The notes beneath the pieces are model-generated. The model did not search any database and was not told where the DNA came from. It worked only from the letters and a program-made list of their open reading frames with translations. A stretch of DNA of 64,000 bases from Butyrivibrio sp. AC2005 (GTDB lineage: Bacteria > Bacillota > Clostridia > Lachnospirales > Lachnospiraceae): positions 124,001 through 188,000 of the forward strand of contig NZ_AUJI01000009.1 in assembly GCF_000424145.1 (NCBI RefSeq), given 5' to 3'. Positions 37,650 to 45,257 of this stretch are shown here, one piece after another; the stretch's first letter is position 1; each line of letters begins with the position of its first letter. A program made the position numbers and the translations under genes.

Positions 37650-38570
37650 ATGAACAGCAAAGAATATGCACGAAGAGAGTTTTTTGATAATTATGATTAC
37701 TACTGGCTCAAATATACGCTGGAAAGGGGAGCTGCCACACAGTCCTCTTTCCTTCTTGTGGGTCATTCTTTGCCAAGATTTGCAGTTAATGACAAAACAA
37801 TAGAGGGACTTATTAATCTGTCCTTTTTATCACAGGATTATTATTATTCAGGAAAAATCATTGAGCGTGCTTTGGAGGATATATCTTCTCTGAGAACCGT
37901 GATTTTGGGAACGAGCTATATATCACCTTTCATGGATCTATCCAGAGCAAGGAACAGGGATGAGCTTGCGCGAATTGTGAAGGTATATGACAGATATTTT
38001 GATGATATGCATAATGCGGACAGGGGAATATGCGAGGAAATACGTAAAGAACTCCTGAATTATAATTCTCATGCCTTTGATGAGGAGTTTGCAAAGGAAG
38101 AGCTGTTTAAAATGTATGACGAGAGGAAGGATGATTATTTTTGCAGGGAGCGTGACAGGCAGAGCCTTTCGGAGGTTGTATGGCATGAACTTTCTTCTGA
38201 GGAGCGAATGGAAGAGACAAGAATAAGAACAAATTTCCACAACAAGCTTTGCTCTCATATGGATATTTATAATGAAAATTCTGAGATACTGCGAAAAACA
38301 GCAAATTTGTGCCATGATAGGGGTGCTCGGTTTTTGTTAATGGTATTTCCGCTTAACAAATGCTATAGAGAGCTCATAAATCCTGAATTTTGTGATTACT
38401 ATCAAAAACAGATAAATCTTATACCGGAAGAATATCGTCCGGAGTGCTTTGATTTTTCAAAAGCTCCGCAGATTGATTCCGTAACCGATTTTGTGGATGC
38501 AGATCATTTAAATGATACAGGTGCAGCGAAAATGACCGCAATTTTATCTGAATGCATTAGGGAGAATTGA
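37650..38570 (+). CDS. SGNH-hydrolase-like protein (DUF1574/DltD-type), function unknown
   Basis: Predicted cytosolic protein, 306 aa, without signal peptide. FLLVGHSLPRFAVN, TVILGTSYISPFMDLS, ARFLLMVFPLNKCYRELI and a late DFVDADHLNDTGAAKMTAIL suggest the SGNH/GDSL-like fold: the last block matches the Asp-x-x-His-x-Asn motif that carries the catalytic Asp/His in esterases and acyltransferases. The catalytic Ser could be that of GHS or GTS. If active it would remove or transfer an ester such as acetate from an imported sugar. ATG 37650 is 10 nt after the binding-protein stop; the ribosome site is weak, suggesting coupling. Confidence 0.5.
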   Translation: MNSKEYARREFFDNYDYYWLKYTLERGAATQSSFLLVGHSLPRFAVNDKTIEGLINLSFLSQDYYYSGKIIERALEDISSLRTVILGTSYISPFMDLSRARNRDELARIVKVYDRYFDDMHNADRGICEEIRKELLNYNSHAFDEEFAKEELFKMYDERKDDYFCRERDRQSLSEVVWHELSSEERMEETRIRTNFHNKLCSHMDIYNENSEILRKTANLCHDRGARFLLMVFPLNKCYRELINPEFCDYYQKQINLIPEEYRPECFDFSKAPQIDSVTDFVDADHLNDTGAAKMTAILSECIREN

Positions 38571-39791
38571 ATGCTTGGAATATGGTTTAATCATGAGGAC
38601 TATCGCCTGAGATCGAAAAAGCATAAGGACTTCAGTGTTCTGAAGATGGCTGGAGTTACAGATGCATATATTCTCGTCAAGGGTATGGAGGATGATATAA
38701 GAATTACTGAGGATCTTTTTTTGCATACGAAGTTTTTATTTCGTGAAATGAAGAAACTTGGTATAAGGACTCATGGAGTTTTTATATGCAGCCATGATGA
38801 GTATTATTGCAAAAAATATCCTGACAGGGCGGATTCCTCCCTGTTTGGAGACAAAAGTACCCGTAGGATATCTCATGTTGATCCCTATTATCTTGAGTAT
38901 TTGGAAGACTCTGTTTTTACGGCAAACGATATATTTGACATGGATGGAATCCAGCTGGATTTCCTGCGGTATGGAATTGTTGCAAATGGATGGAGCAAAT
39001 TAGAGGAACAGATTTATGAAGAACACGGATTAAATGTTCAGACATTTAAACGGGAGCTCCTTGAACATTATGATTCTAATAAGGCAGGATATAATCTGTT
39101 ATCGATAGTGTCACGCTATTATCAAAATGACGAGCAGCTTATATCCTTTGTAAATGGAAGGAGAAGCGTAATAAAAGGTTTTGTGAGATCCTTGTCTGAA
39201 GCTATAAGAGAGAAACTGCCTGAAAAAGAGCTCTCGATAGCAATGATGCCAGAGGGGTTACTCCCGGATCAAAAGGGATTTGCACTTTTTCATTATGGGC
39301 AGGATTACAACGACTTTGCATCCTTTGCAGACCGCCTCTTTCCAATGGCTTATGCCGGAGCCTATGGGAAAAAATCTGATTGGGTTGGGAGCGTTGCAAA
39401 AAGCGCTTCACTAAGTTTAAAAGGCGCAGTCATGGGACTTGAATGTACTGAGCCTCGCACAGCTATGGATATACAGGGCGACCTGAATGAGGTAACAAAA
39501 TATAAAAATGATGGATTTTGCCTATTTAGATATGGAAGGATGATCTTTGCCCTGGAAGAAGATAATGACACACTTCTTTTCAATACTTATCCCGGAACTG
39601 TTATGAGTTTGCTTCTTGTAAAATCAGATGAGCAGGAGGAAAAGAACTTCGAAATTGAAGAGGGAAGCTGGCTACGAATAAATGGCCATTTTGATATTAT
39701 CAGAGCCTTTGGTTCTTTCAGAACGGACAGTCAGTCTGTCTATGAAGGAGAGCTCTGTGTGGTAAAAGAGCCGTCAAAATATAATAAATAA
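38571..39791 (+). CDS. GHL10/DUF187-like putative glycoside hydrolase
   Basis: Protein of 406 aa, TIM-barrel-like: MLGIWFNHEDYRLRS, LGIRTHGVFICSHDEYY, FDMDGIQLDFLRYG, ELSIAMMPEGL, FADRLFPMAYAGAYG and VMGLEC. DGIxLDxxRY is the core signature of glycosyl-hydrolase-like family 10 (DUF187) and relatives. The usual following Pro is missing and no signal peptide is present, so it would act on an imported substrate. Starts immediately after the SGNH-like gene stop. Specific reaction unknown; assignment to the wider GHL10-like group is my reading of one motif plus the pattern of strands. Confidence 0.5.
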   Translation: MLGIWFNHEDYRLRSKKHKDFSVLKMAGVTDAYILVKGMEDDIRITEDLFLHTKFLFREMKKLGIRTHGVFICSHDEYYCKKYPDRADSSLFGDKSTRRISHVDPYYLEYLEDSVFTANDIFDMDGIQLDFLRYGIVANGWSKLEEQIYEEHGLNVQTFKRELLEHYDSNKAGYNLLSIVSRYYQNDEQLISFVNGRRSVIKGFVRSLSEAIREKLPEKELSIAMMPEGLLPDQKGFALFHYGQDYNDFASFADRLFPMAYAGAYGKKSDWVGSVAKSASLSLKGAVMGLECTEPRTAMDIQGDLNEVTKYKNDGFCLFRYGRMIFALEEDNDTLLFNTYPGTVMSLLLVKSDEQEEKNFEIEEGSWLRINGHFDIIRAFGSFRTDSQSVYEGELCVVKEPSKYNK

Positions 39792-39811
39792 GTAGGGGAG
39801 AAGAGTTTGAA

Positions 39812-40309
39812 ATGAAGGTTTGGATCAATGCCGACGGAGGCAGTGACAAATTAAAACTGAGCTTGGCTAAAGCTCTTGAAGAAAAAGGAATTTCTGTTTT
39901 TGTAGGGAAAACAGACGTCAGTGCACATTATGCCGATTATTTTAATGTGACCTCTGATTATAAATATTATATAACCATATACAATGGCTTCTGCGCCGGA
40001 ACCATAAGAGAGGCATACAGCAGGGAAATTCAGGATCTGCTTAAGGAAAAGGGTGTCACCCTGATGATTGTATTTGATACTGAACTGTGGCTGGAAGGAA
40101 TGAAACCGTATAGATTCGGTGACTTTAGTGGTTATCATGCCAAGAGAGCATGGGATGATAATTTCAGCGAAAAAGAACCTGATATCGAGGATGTCAGGAC
40201 TTTTTTGATGGATAATAATGCTATATACTGTGCGGGACCTGATGCGCAGACTATCATGGAGCAGTTTGAAGCAGGTGGATACTTTGAGTGGGAAAAGCAG
40301 CACAAATGA
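39812..40309 (+). CDS. conserved-looking protein of unknown function
   Basis: 165-aa soluble protein, no signal peptide. It starts MKVWINADGGSDKLKLSLAK, an alternating alpha/beta pattern, then SAHYADYFN, YYITIYNGFCAGTIREAYS, VTLMIVFDT and AWDDNFSEKEPDIEDV. From memory, the NGFCAGTIRE and DDNFS blocks recall a domain at the end of methanogen adhesin-like proteins (GGxCAGTI, then DDNFSP), but I could not test this. GGGGAG lies 12 nt before ATG. Last gene of the importer operon; its role with the two preceding enzymes is not known. Confidence 0.6.
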   Translation: MKVWINADGGSDKLKLSLAKALEEKGISVFVGKTDVSAHYADYFNVTSDYKYYITIYNGFCAGTIREAYSREIQDLLKEKGVTLMIVFDTELWLEGMKPYRFGDFSGYHAKRAWDDNFSEKEPDIEDVRTFLMDNNAIYCAGPDAQTIMEQFEAGGYFEWEKQHK

Positions 40310-40321
40310 ATCGGGGCTTAG

Positions 40322-42430
40322 TTATACAACAGTAGCTTCTGCCTGGTATAATTTTCTGTAGGATTCGCATTTCTCAAGGAGCTGTGAGTGTGTTCCCTGT
40401 TCGAGGATTTTGCCGTTTTCCACAAAGAAAATAATGTCTGAATTAATGACAGTGGACAGTCTGTGTGCAATCATGATAACGGTGCGGTTTCCCTTAAAAT
40501 TGTTTATTGCTTCCTGGATTTTTAGCTGTGTTTCATTATCCAAAGCAGAGGTTGCTTCGTCAAGCAGAATTATTCCAAAATCTTTCAGAAGGCATCGCGC
40601 TATTGCCAGGCGCTGCTTTTGACCGCCTGATAAGTTTACACCACCTTCACCGATAATTGAATCATACTTAAGTGGCATAGCCTCAATATCATCAGCTATG
40701 CACGCCATTTGGCATACTCTGCGCATTTCTTCCTCAGTCATATCAGGTTTTACAAGCGACAAATTATCATGGATAGATAGGTGGAATAGATACGGATTTT
40801 GGCTGACAACGGTAATGTTTCCGCGGAGTGATTCTTTATCAAGGGTTGTGATATCCTCTCCGTCCAGGTAAATTGTACCGGATTTAACTACATTAAGCTT
40901 TGTTATAAGCCTGAAAATTGTGCTTTTTCCACAGCCACTTTTTCCTACAAAGGCAGCAGTACTGCCAGCAGGGATGACAAAATTCATATCTTTTAGTATT
41001 TGCCTTGGCTTTAGTCTGGGATCGAAAGAATCATAATGGAAGTTTACATGATCAAAGCGGATTTCCCCTTTTACATCATGGAGCTTTCTGTCTCCGAATT
41101 CTTCCTTCGGAAATTCAGGACTATAAATTAATGCACAGATTCTATCGGCTGAAAGCTCGAATCCTTTTTTGAATTCCAAAAATTCTCCAAGAAGAAGAGC
41201 GGCACTGCCGTTAAGCTCAGTGTAGAAATTAAATAGAATGACTGCGGTTGCAGGTGCCATGCCAAAATTCAAAATGCACGTGGCAATTATGCATATGAAC
41301 GCAAGAATAGCGATATCTCCGAACCCCCACCTGGCCAATTTAAAACGCCAGCTCGTCTGCATCATATTTATATGGCGTTGGTTTGCAAACCTTATGCGCG
41401 TTGAAATTTCATCATGAAAAGATTTTTCACTGTTCAGAGTCTTTATATCAGTAGAACCATTGACCATTTCGGAAATCATACCGGAAACACGTTCATTAGC
41501 CTGTCTGAAGGTATTATCATCGGTATACATTCTTTTGGTTCGTTTAAGTTCAATAACGGTCTTGGTTGTGATCATTATAAAAACAAATACAAAAACAGGA
41601 GGACTTATAATCAAAAAGGCAATAAGTATGCCTATGTAGTGGAACATTTGAGAAATCTCATCTGCCATTACATTAAAGCTGGTTGCCAGATTGGTGGTAT
41701 CTGTAGTGAGGCGTTGTATAAAAAGTCCTCCGCCCCTGTGTTCTATGCAGGAGGTTTTGATTCGCATGGCGCTATCTACAAGGTCTACCTCGATATCGGA
41801 TAGTATCCCATTATAAACCCGGTTATAGTATGTGTTACAAAAATATATACTGATATCTGCAATAACGCTCACAGCAAAAAGCATTAGTGCAGTGAGGATT
41901 ATCTGATCAAGAATCTTGTCTGTGTATGAAACAATTACCTTTGCACTTGCCATTGGTAAGGCAATATTCATTAATACATTGATTAACTGTGCACTGACTG
42001 CGATGATAAAGTGCTTTTTATGACGTTTAACATATTTCCACGCAAACTTCAGGTTTTTAATGGAAGTAGTGTGAATTGGAATCGTAAAAGAAATCTGATT
42101 GCGGTCATGTTTATACTGCCAGGAGAATTTATCATTATCCTTTTGGAAAAGCGCAAGGATCTCGGGAAAAGGATCCTTTGAGGTTGTAAGATCCAGAGAG
42201 GCTCCGCCTATTGAAATCATGTAGCAGAGCTCCTCCGTGTTTTTGCGCATGCGAAAAACAAAGTCTGAATCTTCAATAAAAGCATCCTTGTATATAAGGA
42301 GCACTTCTTCTGTCATCAGGCGTACTTTAAGACAATCTGATTGCGCAGCTCCCCATTTTTTTGCGAAATCTTCTGCGGATGAGACTGCTTTTTCTATATC
42401 TGTCACATTTAATTTGCCTTGTATTTTCAT
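40322..42430 (-). CDS. ABC exporter (fused membrane and ATPase domains) with extra N-terminal domain
   Basis: Type IV ABC exporter half-molecule, 702 aa against ~580-620 usual. Residues ~130-430 hold six helices; the ATPase domain carries Walker A VGKSGCGKSTIFRLI, signature NLSGGQKQRLAIAR, Walker B GIILLDEATSALD and H-loop IAHRLS. The first ~120 residues are an extra cytoplasmic domain (VTDIEKAVSSAEDFAKKWG, VRLMTEEVLLIYKDAF, LCYMISIGGASLDL, FSWQYKHDRNQISFTIPI), absent from ordinary exporters and recalling the small GHKL/anti-sigma-like ATPase fold, though the match is weak. It faces away from the GH2 operon. Substrate unknown. Confidence 0.87.
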   Translation of the reverse strand: MKIQGKLNVTDIEKAVSSAEDFAKKWGAAQSDCLKVRLMTEEVLLIYKDAFIEDSDFVFRMRKNTEELCYMISIGGASLDLTTSKDPFPEILALFQKDNDKFSWQYKHDRNQISFTIPIHTTSIKNLKFAWKYVKRHKKHFIIAVSAQLINVLMNIALPMASAKVIVSYTDKILDQIILTALMLFAVSVIADISIYFCNTYYNRVYNGILSDIEVDLVDSAMRIKTSCIEHRGGGLFIQRLTTDTTNLATSFNVMADEISQMFHYIGILIAFLIISPPVFVFVFIMITTKTVIELKRTKRMYTDDNTFRQANERVSGMISEMVNGSTDIKTLNSEKSFHDEISTRIRFANQRHINMMQTSWRFKLARWGFGDIAILAFICIIATCILNFGMAPATAVILFNFYTELNGSAALLLGEFLEFKKGFELSADRICALIYSPEFPKEEFGDRKLHDVKGEIRFDHVNFHYDSFDPRLKPRQILKDMNFVIPAGSTAAFVGKSGCGKSTIFRLITKLNVVKSGTIYLDGEDITTLDKESLRGNITVVSQNPYLFHLSIHDNLSLVKPDMTEEEMRRVCQMACIADDIEAMPLKYDSIIGEGGVNLSGGQKQRLAIARCLLKDFGIILLDEATSALDNETQLKIQEAINNFKGNRTVIMIAHRLSTVINSDIIFFVENGKILEQGTHSQLLEKCESYRKLYQAEATVV

Positions 42431-42702
42431 GATACTACCTCAGAGAATGACCATTAAAACATTCGCTAATTGTATTCTAAAATATGATAGAAAATTCACT
42501 ATAAAGAAATGATTATTTTTTCATAAATTAACTTGATGGGTCGTGGGATTTTGCGCGTAAACCATAGTGCTATGGAGCATTTCATTTGAGCAAGAAATGA
42601 ATATAAAAGGTAAAGAATTGAATATATACTTTGAGAGCAATTTAATAAATAATTAAAGACAGAAAACACATATCACTTAGTCTGGATTGGGGGATTCATG
42701 GC

Positions 42703-45222
42703 ATGAAAAATATATGTATTGATGATAATTGGACTTTTAGAAGAGGATTTGCAGATTCTATTGGAATGCTTAATGAGGATCCGGGGACATTGGTTAATCT
42801 TCCGCACGATGGAATGATTGGAACCAGGGTATATCCTGATGCTCCTGCAAAATCCGACAGCGGATATTTTGTCGGAGGACTTACAAACTATACCAGATAC
42901 ATAATGATTCCAAAGGAATGGGAAAATGAGTGCGTAGGACTTAAATTCGATGGTGCAATGATGAATGTCACAATCGAGGTAAACGGCTGCAAGGTAGGAT
43001 GTCAGCACTACGGATATGCGCCTTTTTATGTTGATCTTACGGACTATGTGACCTTTGGCGAGGAAAACCGCATCACAATAAATTGTAATACCAGTATGTA
43101 TGTTAATTCCCGCTGGTATACAGGTTCGGGATTGTACAGAGGTGCTGTACTTTGCCATGGAACCAGAGTTCATATTGTTCCTGACGGAGTATTTGTCTAT
43201 ACAAAGGAAGTGGCTGAGGGTTATGCCTTTCTGGATGCTGAAGTGGAGGTGAAAAATGCGACGCTACAGAACAGATTGGCAGAAGTAGAGATAACAGTAT
43301 TTAGAGAAGTTTCAGGAGAAAAGGAAAGTGAGGCTTCAGAAGTTGTAGGCAGAACAAAGCGGGTAATTCAGATCAATGCCGGGAAATCAGAAATTGCGAA
43401 AATAGCGTTAAATATAAAAAATCCGGTGTTATGGGATGCGGATAATCCAAACCTCTATAGGGTAAGGGCTCAGGTTAAGAGTCTTGGTATGAACCGCACG
43501 CATTTTATTTCGGAAAAAACAGATGAAATTGATGAAGCAGAAACACTCTTTGGAATCAGGACAATAACAGTGGATTCTGTTCGAGGGCTGAGAATTAATG
43601 GTAAAACAGTGAAGCTTAAAGGTGGCTGCCTCCATCACGATAATGGTCTTCTTGGTGCAGTATCTTTATATGAAACTGAAGCAAGAAAAATAAAGAAGCT
43701 AAAGGAAGTGGGATTTAATGCAATCAGAACCGCGCATAATCCGCCGTCAGCAGCTCTTATAGAGGCCTGTGACCGAATCGGAATGTATGTATTTGACGAA
43801 GCCTTCGATGCCTGGGGTATGGCAAAGCGTGGAGGTGACTACAGCCAGTTCTTTGAAAGTGATTGGGAAAAGGACTTAACAGCATTTGTAAAAAGGGACA
43901 GAAGCCATCCATCCGTTATCTTGTGGTCCACAGGTAATGAGATTCCTGAGAGGGGAGGCCTTGATAATGGATATACGCTCGCTACAGAGCTTGCAAATAC
44001 AATGAGAAGCCTTGACGGAACAAGACCTGTGAGCAATGGAATCTGTTCCCTCTGGAGCGGTCTTGATGATGAGCTTATGAAAAATCAGAGCCAAAAGCAG
44101 AATTCTTCCGAAGGTCTTATTGATACGAGTTGGGAGACTATAACTGAACCCTTTACAAATGGACTTGATGTTGTTGGCTATAACTACATGGAGGAGTTGT
44201 ATGAGCGCGACCATGAGATGTTCCCGGAGAGAGTAATTTTGGGATCGGAGAACTTTCCAAAGGAAATTGGATTCAGGTGGCCCCTTGTGGAAAGACTTTC
44301 CTATGTGATAGGAGAGTTCACCTGGACTGCCTGGGATTATATCGGAGAAGCCGGTATTGGAAAAGCAGCTTATGTAGAGGAAGATGATCCGATGGTAGCG
44401 ACGAACGGATGGGCACTTATGCCGCCATCGGGTTCCCCCTATCCATGGAGACTTGCTAACGATGCAGATGTTGACATCACAGGCCACATACTTCCACAAG
44501 GCGCTTATAGAAGTGTGGTGTGGGGAACCAACAATACATATCTGTTTTCAATGCACCCTGATACCTTTGGCAGGACTGAGCTTATGACCATGTGGGGATT
44601 TCCCTCAGTTGCTGCAAACTGGAATTATAAGGGATATGAGGATAAGCCAATAAGACTTGTGGTAGTTTCAAGGGCAGAAGAGGTAGAAGTATTTGTTAAC
44701 GGAGAATCTGTCGGAAGAAAGCACGTCAGCACAGAGCGGCCCATGCCAAATACAGCATATTTTGATACTGTTTATGTACCGGGAAAAGTTGAAGCTGTAA
44801 GCTACGTGGGCGGTAAGGAGGTAAGCAGGGATATTCTTCTTTCTACCGGAGAACCTGCAGAAATCAGACTCATACCTGAAAAGAAGGAGATGAAGGCTGA
44901 CGGTCATGATGTCATCTATGTTGGAATTGAAGTGGTTGACAGTGAAAGAAATGTAGTTCCGGATGCAGAAATATCATTAAAAGCGGAAGTGAAGTATGTT
45001 CCGGACAATGGACATGATAAAGAAGAGTCGGGCTGTGCAATCCTTGCAGGCTTTGGTTCAGCAAATCCCATAACTGAAGACAACTACACAGACGGAGAGA
45101 CTACCAGCTACCGCGGTAGAGCCATGGCGATTCTTCGCGCCGGATATGAGCAGGGAGAGGCGGTGCTTACGGTTTCCGCAGAGGGATTAGAGGTAGTTCG
45201 AGAGATTTTTAAGTTGTTATAA
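42703..45222 (+). CDS. GH2 glycoside hydrolase (probable beta-galactosidase)
   Basis: Cytoplasmic family-GH2 enzyme, 839 aa. The N-terminal sugar-binding domain (NLPHDGMIGTRV, GGLTNYTRYI) precedes an Ig-like domain and the barrel: IRTAHNPPSAALIEACDRIGMYVFDEAFDAW, acid/base E413 in WSTGNEIPE, nucleophile probably E516 in LGSENFP. A DUF4982-like domain and an Ig-like tail follow. GH2 includes beta-galactosidases, glucuronidases and mannosidases; galactosidase is favoured by the fucosidase and GH31 genes that follow. GGGGGA lies 10 nt before ATG. The 272-nt spacer to the divergent exporter holds a CCATAG-TG-CTATGG dyad (42562-42575) and no gene. Confidence 0.87.
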   Translation: MKNICIDDNWTFRRGFADSIGMLNEDPGTLVNLPHDGMIGTRVYPDAPAKSDSGYFVGGLTNYTRYIMIPKEWENECVGLKFDGAMMNVTIEVNGCKVGCQHYGYAPFYVDLTDYVTFGEENRITINCNTSMYVNSRWYTGSGLYRGAVLCHGTRVHIVPDGVFVYTKEVAEGYAFLDAEVEVKNATLQNRLAEVEITVFREVSGEKESEASEVVGRTKRVIQINAGKSEIAKIALNIKNPVLWDADNPNLYRVRAQVKSLGMNRTHFISEKTDEIDEAETLFGIRTITVDSVRGLRINGKTVKLKGGCLHHDNGLLGAVSLYETEARKIKKLKEVGFNAIRTAHNPPSAALIEACDRIGMYVFDEAFDAWGMAKRGGDYSQFFESDWEKDLTAFVKRDRSHPSVILWSTGNEIPERGGLDNGYTLATELANTMRSLDGTRPVSNGICSLWSGLDDELMKNQSQKQNSSEGLIDTSWETITEPFTNGLDVVGYNYMEELYERDHEMFPERVILGSENFPKEIGFRWPLVERLSYVIGEFTWTAWDYIGEAGIGKAAYVEEDDPMVATNGWALMPPSGSPYPWRLANDADVDITGHILPQGAYRSVVWGTNNTYLFSMHPDTFGRTELMTMWGFPSVAANWNYKGYEDKPIRLVVVSRAEEVEVFVNGESVGRKHVSTERPMPNTAYFDTVYVPGKVEAVSYVGGKEVSRDILLSTGEPAEIRLIPEKKEMKADGHDVIYVGIEVVDSERNVVPDAEISLKAEVKYVPDNGHDKEESGCAILAGFGSANPITEDNYTDGETTSYRGRAMAILRAGYEQGEAVLTVSAEGLEVVREIFKLL

Positions 45223-45257
45223 AATCATTAAGAGTAAAAGGTATGAGGAAAGATATT

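Noticed and set aside
43876..44499. 207-codon minus-strand frame
   Set aside because: Antisense to the GH2 catalytic domain and without any recognisable motif.
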